Below, piece after piece: positions 36,597-45,636 of a DNA stretch of 64,000 bases. A model generated the notes under the pieces. It was not told where the DNA came from, searched no databases, and saw only the letters and a list, made by a program, of their open reading frames with translations. The first letter of the stretch is position 1; each line of letters starts with the position of its first letter. The position numbers and the translations under genes are program-made. Source of the stretch: DATMER01 sp963844885 (GTDB lineage: Bacteria; Acidobacteriota; Thermoanaerobaculia; Multivoradales; UBA5704); the NCBI GenBank assembly GCA_963844885.1, contig CAWJQA010000006.1, forward strand, positions 868,001 to 932,000, read 5' to 3'.

Positions 36597-37968
36597 TCAA
36601 ACCGACGGTTGCCGGCGCGTACGGACGTACCCGCAGCGTCAGCCATTCGGACGGCGACCACCTCGACCCCCCTCTCCGGGAGCCGGCGCGGCTCTCGGAC
36701 TCTGCGTCCCAGAGCTCCCCGTGGACGAAGACCTTCCGCGCGGGTCGATCGGCGAGCGCGCGTGCCGATCTCGCCCATCAGCCCCTCCGCGCCGGTCGCA
36801 CCGGCGTCTGCCGACGGCGCGCAGCGCCATCCGGGCGCCAGGAAGCCACGAACGAGGCGGCGAACACGGCCGGCTCACGACCAAGCTTCCAGGCCACCCG
36901 CAGCGCCGGATCGGGCGACTCGAACAGCATCAGCGAGCCGAGCACCAAGGCGATCGATCCCGCCGATCGCCGAGCAGGCCGTAGCTGGTCGACCTTGATC
37001 TCGGCGATGAAGAGCACCAGGCCAGCAGGAGCAGGGCGACCCCGCGAAGTTGACCGGCAGCACCGAGAGCGCGAAGAAGGCGAGGAGCAGGCAGATCCCG
37101 CCGACGACGCCCGGGGAGGATCGCCCCCGGGTGGTCAGCTCGAAGTCGAGCCCGAGGATGCCGAGGGTCAGCAGGATCAGGCGACGTCGGGTGGACCACG
37201 GCCGCCAGCAAGCCCCGCAGCGGCGTCATCGGCGACTCTACGCACCGCCGCGCCCGGGTGTGGAGGGTCACCTCCGCGTCGTCCGCCGCTTGACTTCCGG
37301 CCGTCGAGCGCCTGCTACGAGCTCGGCGACAGGTCGGGCGCGATCGAGGTCGATGAGCTTCCCTTCTCAGCGCCTCCTTCGGCGGTGAACGAGAGGCTCT
37401 CCCGCACCGCCTCCTCGGCCAGCTCGACGTTGCGCCCGCGCGCCGCGGCGCAGCGAGCGGATGATGGCCGCCGCGTCGTTCTCCACCTTCTTGGCCATCG
37501 TCCCCTCCGATCGTCCTCGCCCTCGCCGCCGACCGGATGGGCGGCGCCGGTGTTCGTGCCCGGCGCCATCGCCGCGACGTCGGCGGAGATCAGGATGAAG
37601 AAGCCGGCCGAGGCGGCCTGGGCGCCGCTCGGGGCGACGAAGACCACGACCGGGGTCTTGGCGCCGAGGATGGCGGTCGTGATCTCGCGGGTGGAGTCGA
37701 TCAGCCCGCCGGGAGTGTCGAGCTCGATGACCAGCGCCGCGGCCCCGGCCGCGTCCGCCTCCTGCACGGCGTCGACGATGAACTCCGAGGAGATCGGATG
37801 GACGATGGACTTGATCCGCGCCCGCATCACCAGCCGGCCGGTGTCCGCCGATGTCTTCGGAGCAGCCAGCCCGAGGAGCGGCGTCAGCAGGGCGAGGGCG
37901 AGGAGCGGCGCGGCGAGAGCCGCGGAGCGGCGCAAGGAGGGGCGGGAGGGGGTCGTGTGGCGAGCCAT
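36597..37968 (-). CDS. NfeD-family membrane serine protease, with indels
   Basis: The first 160 residues are intact: signal region, IVHPISSEFIVDAVQEA, VIELDTPGGLIDSTREI and SGAQAASAGFFILISADV, the ClpP-like catalytic part with its Ser. The remaining membrane part (VALLLLAW, VLGSLMLFESPDP) and the C-terminal OB-fold (SPIDPRG, GVEVVAV, LTLRVRPYAPA) lie in changing frames. The long form with protease domain normally partners a slipin, as here, in membrane quality control. The stop is near 36597. Confidence 0.8.
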
Positions 37969-38004
37969 GGCCCCATGGAGTATATCAGCCCTGGCCCGGC
38001 GTGC

Positions 38005-39582
38005 TCAGAGCTCCGTCGGCCAGGTTCGGGGCTGAAAGCGTTCGTCCACGATCCGGGACCGAGTGCCCCGGGGCAGCACCTGGAGCGTCTTCAGGAACTC
38101 GATCACCGCCGCCTGCTCGGAAACGGTCAGGCCGTTGAACTTGTCGGTCACGGCCTGGGCTTCACCGTGATGGGCCAGGACCGCTTCCCGCAGGGTCGTG
38201 TACTTGCCATGATGAAAGAATGGCGGCTCGTTGGCCGCGCCCCACAGCTTGCGGGTGAGAAACTTCCCGTTACCCGCGAAGAAGCCGGCCGAGCCCGCGG
38301 GCTGATTCATGTCCAGGGTCTCGCGGTTCGGATCGTCCGGGCCCGACGTGATGTCGTGGAGCTTGAGGTCCGTGTAGGCGGAGACCCACGTGACACCCTT
38401 GCGGGCGTAGAGCCGGGGCCGCGGGAGCCGCGCGTCGTTGAGGTCGATCCGGTAGTCCGGAGCGTCTCCGGGCTGGAGGTTGCCGGCCGGATTGAACGGA
38501 TTCGGCTCGGAGAAAGTGGAATCGGCAAGCGGCAGCTTCGGGACGTGGCAGCCCGTGCAGCCCACCTGTGCGAAAAGCCTTTCGCCGGTGAGCACCGCCG
38601 CTTCGACGTCCGGGTCGTGCGGGATGACCCGGCCGGGAACCGCCAGCGTCGCCTGGAAAATGGACACGGCGGTCACGTCGGCGCGCGTCATTTCGGCGAT
38701 GAACCCGTCACCGTCTGGATCGGTGTCGTCGCCGAAGCGTTCCGCGGTCTGGATCCCATGATGGTGATTGAAAGCATTGTTGGTGAACTGCCGCAGCGAG
38801 ATCACCGCGCCGGCCTGGTGGAACGGACGAAGGATCAGGTTCGGAGGCGAGGACGGGCCGGCGCTGGAAAGGCTGGGAGCGGGCAGCCCTTCGACGCGTG
38901 AGGTGTCCCAACTCCCGTCGGCGCCCCGGGCGAGGCTGCCGAAGGAGAGACCCTTGGACGTCAAGGCACGCGACTGGCCCGGTTGCAAGCTGTTCCGGAT
39001 CGCCTGCAGGTCCACGGTGACCTCCCGCGCCAGCAGCTCGATGTAGCCGGAGCCGAACATCCCGAGTGTGTTGCGGCTGTTGGCGATGCTGCCGAGGGTG
39101 ACCGGCTCGCCCGACTCGTCGTGCGAGCCGACCGTGCCGGGCAGCGGGCTTTCGTTGCCGTCGAACGTCGCGAAATCGAAGCGCTGTCCGAGCACGAAGA
39201 CGTTCGCCACGATGTCGCCGCCGCCGCCCGCGATCCCGAACGGCGCGTTGTGGCAACCGGCACAGGAGTTGGCGTCCGGTCCCGAAATGCGGTTGAAGTT
39301 GCGCGGGAAGGTGAGAGGAGCGTCGCCGTCGCTGAGCGGCGCGCCCGTGCCCTTGGTCATGGGCCGGCCGCCGCCCTCCTGCGAGGTCCAGTTGGCCGTG
39401 AACAGTGCCCTGCCGAAGTCGAGGAGCTGGTGGAGCCCCATCCTGAATTCGTCGCCGTCCGCGAGATGACGGGGGATCGCGACCTCGCGGCCGACCTGGG
39501 AACCGTCGGCCCAGACCGCAGCGGCCGTGGTGAAAAGGAAAAATATTTCAGCATGGATGCAAACGCCGAGTTTTCTTGCCAC
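38005..39582 (-). CDS. di-haem oxidoreductase (DHOR, c-type cytochrome peroxidase-like)
   Basis: 525 residues. The signal peptide follows GTG 39582 (AEIFFLFTTAAAVWADG). Two haem c sites are visible: CAGCH near residue 105 and CTGCH near 340. NFNRISGPDANSCAGCH, AFNHHHGIQTAERFGDD and EPPFFHHGKYTTLREAV are typical of the DHOR family related to MauG/CcpA-type peroxidases. AGGGAGATAG precedes the GTG. It is a periplasmic electron-transfer enzyme with unknown substrate. The frame is intact, unlike its neighbours, so the indel problem is patchy. Confidence 0.8.
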   Translation of the reverse strand: MARKLGVCIHAEIFFLFTTAAAVWADGSQVGREVAIPRHLADGDEFRMGLHQLLDFGRALFTANWTSQEGGGRPMTKGTGAPLSDGDAPLTFPRNFNRISGPDANSCAGCHNAPFGIAGGGGDIVANVFVLGQRFDFATFDGNESPLPGTVGSHDESGEPVTLGSIANSRNTLGMFGSGYIELLAREVTVDLQAIRNSLQPGQSRALTSKGLSFGSLARGADGSWDTSRVEGLPAPSLSSAGPSSPPNLILRPFHQAGAVISLRQFTNNAFNHHHGIQTAERFGDDTDPDGDGFIAEMTRADVTAVSIFQATLAVPGRVIPHDPDVEAAVLTGERLFAQVGCTGCHVPKLPLADSTFSEPNPFNPAGNLQPGDAPDYRIDLNDARLPRPRLYARKGVTWVSAYTDLKLHDITSGPDDPNRETLDMNQPAGSAGFFAGNGKFLTRKLWGAANEPPFFHHGKYTTLREAVLAHHGEAQAVTDKFNGLTVSEQAAVIEFLKTLQVLPRGTRSRIVDERFQPRTWPTEL

Positions 39583-39662
39583 AGATCTATCTCCCTTCGA
39601 TCTCGACCTGGACCCTATCAGAGTACGGTGAGGCTGAGGATCCGACCGCCGAGCCTTGCCGC

Positions 39663-40968
39663 TCACCCCGCCGGCGAAGTCTTCACCCTTCTCCCTGGCA
39701 GGAGCACCGCGCCGAGCAGCGTGCCCAGCGCCGCCAGCAACCGCGACGGCCCTTTCCGGGTCTTCACTCCTTTCGACGACGGCGGGATCCGGGCGAGCCC
39801 TTCCGCGGCCTCGGCGCGGATGCGTGCGAACAGCTCCGGATCGCCGCGCAGGCACTCGGCCAGGGCGCGCTTCTGCGCCAGGTCCTCGTCTGTCAGATAC
39901 TTGCCGAAGGAACTCAGACCGGCGATCTGGAAACCGTGCTTCCGGAACAGGTGGTAGATCTCCTTGACCTTCTCCATCTCGATGTTGCGGCCCAGAGTGA
40001 AGTCCTCGAAGCGGCCCTCCATGGCCAGCAGCGCCGACTCGGCCAGGCAGGCGTAGGCGCGTCCCGGGTGGCAGGCCGATGTCGTAGCCGAAGCTCCGAC
40101 CGGCCGGGGATGATGACCTCGCCGCTCTCCACCACCAGCACGTCCGGCCGCAGCGCCGCCTCCTCGGCGCCGATATCCGGGGGCAGCGCCACGTCGCAGA
40201 TCACCGCGCCGGGCTTGCACTTGGAAATGTCCAGGATCCGCTGGCCAAACGCCGAGGTCGCCGTGATGATCAGGTCGCAGTCGCCAGTGAGCTCCTCCGG
40301 CCGGGTGGCGATGACGACCCGCGCGCCAGGCGTCTCCGCCTGGATCTTGCGTCTTGAGCTCGATCAGCCGTTCCGGCTCGATAGACACCAGCACCACATC
40401 GTGGATGGCCTGGGCCATCAGCCGCGAGCAGACCGAGCCGATCGAGCCGGTGGCGCCCACAATCATGACCCGGCCCCGAGTCAGGTCCTTCGCGCCCATC
40501 TTATCACGGCGATCTTGGCCGCTTCCAGGGTGGCGGCCACGGTCAGGCTGTTGCCGCTGGTCACGGCGATATCCGCTTCCTGCGCCACCGTGATGCCGGC
40601 GTCGCCGACGATCTTGGTGAATGCGCCGAGGCCCATGATGCGGGCGCCCTTGCGCTCGGCCATCGCGCGCCGCCTGTGTTGCAGCCGGCGGTAGGTGAAG
40701 CGCTCGTCATGGCGCATGAGCTGCCGCGGCGTGGCCCCCAGGATATCAGGTATCCCACGATGCGCTGGCCCGTGGGCGGCGACACGCCGCCCGTGATCGT
40801 GGAGACCTGCAACGGCGGGACATAGGCCGCCACCGCCTCCACCAGGAGGTCGGGCAGGTAACGTGTCCAGCGGAACGCCGGATGCTGGTGGATGAACTCA
40901 CGCTCAGCGGATGGATGACAAACGCGAAGCGATGGATGCCGGCCTCCTCCGGCCGTAGCGCACCGCAC
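39663..40968 (-). CDS. COG5322 dehydrogenase (acyl-ACP-reductase/amino-acid-dehydrogenase-like), with indels
   Basis: Fragments in order: EFIHQHPAFRWTRYLPDLLV, TGGVSP, GLGAFTKIVGDAGITVA, TSGNSLTVAATLEAAKIA, the Rossmann loop VMIVGATGSIGSVCSRL, and the C-terminal YACLAESALLAMEGRFEDF, LGRNIEMEKVKEIYHL. This pattern is shared with cyanobacterial acyl-ACP reductase and COG5322 predicted dehydrogenases. The GTG at 40968 is a guess because frame changes blur the start. The tail ends in a basic stretch. It overlaps or abuts the upstream quinate-dehydrogenase-like gene. Confidence 0.65.
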
Positions 40969-41890
40969 TATGCGGGCTCCAGTCCAGGTCCGCCAGGAGG
41001 TCGAGATAGGCGTTCTCGGTGAGCGCCGAGACCGTCGAGACCGTCGGGAACGCCGCCAACGCCACCAATACCGCCTCGACCGTGGCGGCCGACCACCGGC
41101 CCAACTCTCCGGGGCCGCCGGGCGACGGCATCAGCGTCACCGCGAGCGAGACGCCGCGCCGCGCGAGAGCCTCCAGATCCTCCTCCGTGGCCCACTCCAC
41201 CACCACCGTCTTGCCGTCCAGCCGCTCCGGAGCGTAGCGGCGGATGGCGCCGATGTCGCCGGCCAGCACGTCGGCCCGGCGAAACGGGGCTTCGGAGCGC
41301 CGGCTGCGCGGCCGGCCGGCCGGCGGCAGCAGCCTCTGGAAGGGAGACCGGCGGAGGCGCTCCAGCGTCGGCGGCGCGGCCGTGCCGAGCGTCCCCCGGC
41401 GGCCGACACCGGGCGCGTCCGGGAGGTCGAAGAAGACGATCGGGTCCGCGTACCGGATCTCGCAGCCGTGGCGGGCCAGCCCCTCGGCCATGCCGCCATG
41501 ATTGAGGCCGGGTACCATGAGGACGCGCTTGCGAGCGAAGATCCCGGGCTCCGCGCGGTCGGCCAGAATCACCCCCCAGCGTTCCAGGGCCGCCCGGATG
41601 CCGTCGCCGTCCACGACCGGAGTCCGCCGCGCCGAGCGGTGCAGCTCCGCGCCCGCCTCGTGAGGCAGGCGATGCCCGCCCAGCTCGAGCCGTGACGGCA
41701 TGCCTTCGAGACCGATGGCGGCCACGCGGCCGTCAAGCTCCTCGATCCGGGCGCGGACCAGCACGGCATCGCCGCCGCAGCCGATCCGGCGCACCTCGAC
41801 GTCCCGCCCGAGGAAGGACACCGCCGACGTCTCCTCCCCCTCCCCGAGGTGAAGCACGGCCACCCGTTCCACGGGAGCACGTTCGACCAC
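40904..41890 (-). CDS. quinate-5-dehydrogenase-annotated family protein
   Basis: 328 residues from GTG 41890, which has a very strong AAAGGAGGTG site. Readable elements: VAVLHLGEGEETSAVSFLG, RRIGCGGDAVLVRARIEEL, TPVVDGDGIRAALE, RVLMVPGLNHGGMAEGLARHG and ADVLAGDIGAIRRYAPERLDG-KTVV. As I recall, proteins with this pattern are annotated 'quinate 5-dehydrogenase' and sit beside COG5322 genes, as here; the true reaction is unproven. The last residues may be distorted by an indel near 40950, as the reading overlaps the next gene. Confidence 0.6.
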   Translation of the reverse strand: MVERAPVERVAVLHLGEGEETSAVSFLGRDVEVRRIGCGGDAVLVRARIEELDGRVAAIGLEGMPSRLELGGHRLPHEAGAELHRSARRTPVVDGDGIRAALERWGVILADRAEPGIFARKRVLMVPGLNHGGMAEGLARHGCEIRYADPIVFFDLPDAPGVGRRGTLGTAAPPTLERLRRSPFQRLLPPAGRPRSRRSEAPFRRADVLAGDIGAIRRYAPERLDGKTVVVEWATEEDLEALARRGVSLAVTLMPSPGGPGELGRWSAATVEAVLVALAAFPTVSTVSALTENAYLDLLADLDWSPHSAVRYGRRRPASIASRLSSIR

Positions 41891-42083
41891 GAGGCACCTC
41901 CTTTCCCTACCCTGGCAGTCTCGCGCCTGGAGCCGGCTCCGCCCACTCCCGGCGGGGTAGGCCGGCACGCTCCGCGGACCGGGACCGGACCGCCCATACA
42001 GGTGGCAGAAACCGGATGGCATACTCGGTGAGGGACTTCCCCTTCGAGATTCGTTCTTCTTTCTGTATGAACAGGAGAGCCGC

Positions 42084-42806
42084 ATGAACAGCGCTACTCG
42101 GGATGGACTCTGCTGTGGCGTGCTGCTGGTGGCCGCTTGCTTCTTCGCTTGCGGTTCCCATGAAGAGCCGCAACCGAAAATCGTTGAAACGCCTGCCGTC
42201 GAAACGGCTGCCCCGACGCCTGGCGACGAAGTCCCAACTCCGGAACCACCAGTCACTCCGCGCGAGGCTCTCTCGCTGGCTGACGCCGCGCAGCAGGGAT
42301 TCGTTGAGTACACAGTCCTCGGCACAGACGCCTCCTCAGGAGACTCCCTGCGCATCGAGATCCGCCGGACCAGCAACGACGACGTCACCGTCAACGTCGA
42401 GCCTGGGACGGTATTCACCACCGAGTCCCGGGAAAGCCAAAGCATGGTGGCCTTTGGCGTCAGCGGCGCCGAGATCGAGCCGGGCACGGACCAGTTGGAG
42501 CGCACGGACACAATCGATCTATGGGATGACTTGCCGCACGTGTACCTCCTCGAGGCATACTGCCTCGACTTCGAGCTCGAGAATCCGTCGCCGCAAGATC
42601 GATTCGTCCCTGCCGCGGTGGATTCGCGGTTGGCGACCATTCTGAAGGAAGCCAAGACGGCTGGCTTGACAATGCCCGCGACGCAGGCCGCGATCTGGAT
42701 GGACCACGGCCACATCACGAAGCAGGAGATCCAGACGAAGTTCGACGCCAGCGATCAAGAGCTGGAGGATGCGTGGGAGCTGCTGCAGCGGATACCGCCG
42801 CCGTGA
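42084..42806 (+). CDS. lipoprotein of unknown function
   Basis: 240 residues. The lipoprotein signal ends in CFFACGS. A Pro/Glu/Thr-rich spacer follows (residues about 30-65), then a beta-rich domain (GFVEYTVLGTDASSGDSLRI, VTVNVEPGTVFTT, YLLEAYCLDFELENPSPQD) and a helical C-terminus (ATQAAIWMDHGHITKQEIQ). AGGAGAGCC precedes the ATG. It is an envelope-anchored protein; no enzymatic motif is visible. Divergent from the 41890 gene with 193 bases between. Confidence 0.7.
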   Translation: MNSATRDGLCCGVLLVAACFFACGSHEEPQPKIVETPAVETAAPTPGDEVPTPEPPVTPREALSLADAAQQGFVEYTVLGTDASSGDSLRIEIRRTSNDDVTVNVEPGTVFTTESRESQSMVAFGVSGAEIEPGTDQLERTDTIDLWDDLPHVYLLEAYCLDFELENPSPQDRFVPAAVDSRLATILKEAKTAGLTMPATQAAIWMDHGHITKQEIQTKFDASDQELEDAWELLQRIPPP

Positions 42807-42835
42807 TCGCAGACTTTTTCGAGCAGGCAACCAAC

Positions 42836-43072
42836 TTACTTCAGCTTGGACACAGCTCGCCTCCACACCGTGGGGTCTCCGAGCTGCACAGCACGATCCG
42901 CGCCAACCTGTTCTAAAAGGGCAGCCAGCATGTGCAAGCGCTCGTCCTCGGTCCAGTAGAGCTTGCCCTCGATGAGCTCCATCCTATCGGGCGCCCCTTC
43001 CATACGCCGGTAGTATTCGGCTACCGTCCAGATCCGACCCTCGTTTCCAATCTCGAAGTCATGGTAACCCAA
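42836..43072 (-). CDS. small conserved-looking protein, TTG start
   Basis: 78 residues. AAAGGAGG lies 7 bases before a TTG at 43072, which decides the start despite a 52-base overlap with the upstream ORF. The content is GRIWTVAEYYRRMEGAPDRM, MELIEGKLYWTEDERLHML and a C-terminal ALLEQVGADRAVQLGDP. It is the last gene of a seven-gene minus-strand string. The function is not recognised. Confidence 0.6.
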   Translation of the reverse strand: MGYHDFEIGNEGRIWTVAEYYRRMEGAPDRMELIEGKLYWTEDERLHMLAALLEQVGADRAVQLGDPTVWRRAVSKLK

Positions 43073-43392
43073 GGAAATCCTCCTTTAATGACGAAGAGCA
43101 CAACCCCTTGCCGGTCCGACCCTAGCTCCTTGAGCTTCCGGGCCATGCTCAATATCAGCTCCGCAAGTTCGGGAAAAACCTCGGCGCCCTCTTGGGCAAG
43201 CTCGATCAGCTCTCTGCGCATTGCCTCATTTGCGGAGCACTGGCCCTGTCCGTGCCGTGCCGAAATCCTCCGCGCCTGCCGCGAAACGAAGTCTGGCACC
43301 TTGTCGAATTTTCCGTGGAACCTGGAGGGGTTGACCTGCCCATAGGTCTCCCACAATCCGTGAACCGCTTCATCCAGCTCGAAGTCGATCAT
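43021..43392 (-). CDS. small unrecognised protein in the seven-gene string
   Basis: 123 residues from ATG 43392 (IDFELDEAVHGLWETYGQVN). The N-terminal half is acidic, then helical (AMRRELIELAQEGAEVFPEL), and the end reads GVVLFVIKGGF. A longer reading upstream adds a non-protein-like extension. Its 3' end contains the ribosome site and TTG start of the next gene. No family recognised. Confidence 0.5.
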   Translation of the reverse strand: MIDFELDEAVHGLWETYGQVNPSRFHGKFDKVPDFVSRQARRISARHGQGQCSANEAMRRELIELAQEGAEVFPELAELILSMARKLKELGSDRQGVVLFVIKGGFPWVTMTSRLETRVGSGR

Positions 43393-43438
43393 GCCGCATT
43401 TTGTTGAGTTCCAGAACCCGGCCGGACCGGCCACGAGG

Positions 43439-43630
43439 TCACAGAGGAACCGGCGTCCCAGGCCGAAGCCCGGCAAGGTAACATCGAAGGACCAGGAGGA
43501 GCTGCTTTCTTCTCAACAACCGGGAGATCTCGGCATCAATCTCCCGCAGCTCCCGTTCCGTCTGCTTCAGCAGCGCGCGGGGCTCAAGGGCGGCAGGCTC
43601 TCCCGGCGGCGAGCGATGTTCGGCGGTCAT
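43439..43630 (-). CDS. small coiled-coil protein
   Basis: 63 residues, almost entirely helical with a coiled-coil pattern (LLKQTERELREIDAEISRLL) and a basic end. AAAGGAGC precedes the ATG. Part of the seven-gene string, 61 bases after the previous stop. Function unknown. Confidence 0.5.
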   Translation of the reverse strand: MTAEHRSPPGEPAALEPRALLKQTERELREIDAEISRLLRRKQLLLVLRCYLAGLRPGTPVPL

Positions 43631-43691
43631 TGCGGATTGCTCCTTTCTCGTTCACGGAGTCCAAGTGCTCGTCCCAAAGTCTCGCTCACCA

Positions 43692-44036
43692 TCAGGCCAC
43701 GCCTCCGCGCCGCTGTAATTCGGACAGGACCGCCGACGGGAGCACGAGCTTCGACCACCATGGCATTTCCGTCGTCGCGAGGAGCGGCGGCAGGACGTGA
43801 GCGGCTCCCTTGGCTCGGCCCGTGAGTATGTCAAGCAGCCTCTCTTCGACTCTATCGCAGATTCCGTTGGGGATATCGGCTTGTCGAAGGGAGCGTAGAT
43901 AGGTCGGAAAAGCGACCATTTTTTCTCCCGGTCGGCCCAGGAGAGAAATCGTTTCGAGGCGCACGGCCCGGGCTCCATACTGACCGGCGTCGGCTAGCAG
44001 CTTGCGGCGATAGGCGGCGCTTGCTCGGTTGGCCAT
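43692..44036 (-). CDS. small unrecognised protein
   Basis: 114 residues from ATG 44036, 16 bases after the previous stop. Mixed alpha/beta with a basic N-terminus (ANRASAAYRRKLLADAGQYG) and KMVAFPTYLRSLRQADIPNG in the middle. No signal peptide or membrane helix. Family not recognised; the cluster context is the only clue. Confidence 0.5.
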   Translation of the reverse strand: MANRASAAYRRKLLADAGQYGARAVRLETISLLGRPGEKMVAFPTYLRSLRQADIPNGICDRVEERLLDILTGRAKGAAHVLPPLLATTEMPWWSKLVLPSAVLSELQRRGGVA

Positions 44037-44052
44037 CGGGAAATCTCGAACG

Positions 44053-44607
44053 TCAGCGAGTCAGGCCGAAGCGCGTCGCCCGAACGATCTTCGAATCGAC
44101 GGCCTTGCTCAGATTGTCCGCTACCGCCAGGCTGCCGCACTTCAGAACCGCCCAACCCGACTCGGTCAGGGATTTCACGACCACCCTCACCTCGCGCAAG
44201 TGCCCGAGCCAGGGGATCTCGGCGAAGAGCTCCGCCGTGTTGGACGGCCGGCGACCCTTGCGAAGCTCCAGCAGCACCCCGGCTGCCAGAGGCCACCCGA
44301 AGGCATGATTCGCAAGCTTGGCCACTCCGATCGGCTCGGCTTCCAGCTTCCAGTCCGGATCGACGAGCGCCGAGACGACTTCGACATACGGCAGCCGGGC
44401 CACCGCGGTGCGCAAGCGCTCGGGAGCCAGATCGTCCAGCAAGGGCCGGACCTGGGCCGCGGCCTCCGCTCCAAGCCTCCTGTGGATGCGCCGTTCGAGA
44501 GCGGCCCGGAGCTCGGTTTCGGATGGAGCGCGCCACGACCGCACTTTCGGCGCCAGAATCTTCTCCCCGGCTTCGCCCTGCAAACCCTGCTCTTCCTGGC
44601 CTTTCAT
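44053..44607 (-). CDS. unrecognised soluble protein
   Basis: 184 residues. The start overlaps the zinc-motif gene's stop as ATGA. A charged N-terminus is followed by ELRAALERRIHRRLGAEAAA, then EVVSALVDPDWKLEAEPIGV, ELFAEIPWLGHLREVRVVV and a C-terminal helical part. No membrane segment. Not recognised. Confidence 0.55.
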   Translation of the reverse strand: MKGQEEQGLQGEAGEKILAPKVRSWRAPSETELRAALERRIHRRLGAEAAAQVRPLLDDLAPERLRTAVARLPYVEVVSALVDPDWKLEAEPIGVAKLANHAFGWPLAAGVLLELRKGRRPSNTAELFAEIPWLGHLREVRVVVKSLTESGWAVLKCGSLAVADNLSKAVDSKIVRATRFGLTR

Positions 44608-44807
44608 GACCTTCGCTCCCCAATCGCGCAGCTTTTTTCAATATGAAAAGGGTTCGACATCCCGGCTTCCTTCCGGACCGTGGCCGCGCACGCCTCGCAC
44701 CGGCGGAGGAGATGAGCCACGATCGCTTTTCTTTCCGCCGGCGAAACCTCGCCACGGACGAAGCGCTGGAGGGCGCCGCGGCCCGGATGGGGCCGCTCCT
44801 CTTTCAT
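44604..44807 (-). CDS. small His/Cys zinc-finger protein (anti-sigma-like motif)
   Basis: 67 residues. The motif IVAHLLRRCEACAATVR is the His-x3-Cys-x2-Cys signature of zinc-binding anti-sigma-type N-terminal domains (zf-HC2-like), here without a transmembrane or effector part. The upstream helix reads ALQRFVRGEVSPAERKA. Both ends overlap the neighbours as ATGA (44804-44807 and 44604-44607), so it is fully coupled. In acidobacterial genomes I recall such small proteins near HTH/TPR regulators, as here; the role is inferred. Confidence 0.6.
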   Translation of the reverse strand: MKEERPHPGRGALQRFVRGEVSPAERKAIVAHLLRRCEACAATVRKEAGMSNPFHIEKSCAIGERRS

Positions 44808-45376
44808 GCCGCGGCCAGATCGCGGTAACGGAGCGTCCCGTCCGCGCTCTGCGTGATCGCGAGCACCTGGCGCCGGACGCATTCGGGTTGAAAGGTCGGC
44901 TCTTCCAGCTTGACCCAGGTGGCGAGCCACGAGCCGCGCTCGAAGACGACGCGGAGCCCTGCCTGTGCCGCGCTGTAGAGCGGCGGCGTTGCGACCTGGC
45001 CGGGCTCGGCCAGAGGCCGCACCGTGAAATGGTCCAGCACGACACAGGCGTGGAGCAGCGCCTCCATGTCGGCATCGACCCGCGAGAGGTCCACCTTGGA
45101 GTAGTGCTCCCGGCGGACTTCCGCATCGAGATCCCGGACTTTCTGCCAATGGACGTGGCGAAACGCCATGTTCTCCGGGTGCTCCTCACCGTAGACCTCC
45201 CAGAAGGAGGTGACCGTCGTCGCCAGCGTCGCCATGGCCGACAGGGTGAGGGTTCCAGACCTGGTCATTCGTGATTCCTCCTCCTTGCGCCCGCCTGCCT
45301 TGGCGGCCGGCCTCCCGATCTCCGCGAGGATCCGGTCCGCCAGCCGCCGCATCTCCTCGCGGTGTGGGCTCGTCAT
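44804..45376 (-). CDS. first gene of the seven-gene string, unknown function
   Basis: 190 residues from ATG 45376, with an excellent GGAGGGA site. The N-terminus is helical and charged (REEMRRLADRILAEIGRP). A small Ala/Thr-rich segment (LTLSAMATLATTVTSFWEVY) follows, then a mixed globular part (VDADMEALLHACVVLDHFTV, LRVVFERGSWLATWVKLEEP). It has no clear family. It is divergent from the first XRE-TPR regulator gene (260 bases apart), which may control it. Confidence 0.55.
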   Translation of the reverse strand: MTSPHREEMRRLADRILAEIGRPAAKAGGRKEEESRMTRSGTLTLSAMATLATTVTSFWEVYGEEHPENMAFRHVHWQKVRDLDAEVRREHYSKVDLSRVDADMEALLHACVVLDHFTVRPLAEPGQVATPPLYSAAQAGLRVVFERGSWLATWVKLEEPTFQPECVRRQVLAITQSADGTLRYRDLAAA

Positions 45377-45636
45377 TGAGTCCCTCCATATCCCGGCCAG
45401 TGGCGAGTTGGCTGCCGTGCCCGCGAGATAGGAGGCTAGGCCCGGCGAGCTAGCTCCTCAAGGGCCTGGGAATGAAATCCGGCCCCGCGTACAAGTCGCG
45501 GCTTCAGGTGTGGGAATCGCCGGCCTGGAGTACGATAGAGCGCGGGACTTTGAGGGGCTCGGGTGTCACGAATTTCCCGTTGAGGAACACCCTTACTGTC
45601 GAACGGAGTCTTACTCAGACAGGAGCGAGAGAGCCT

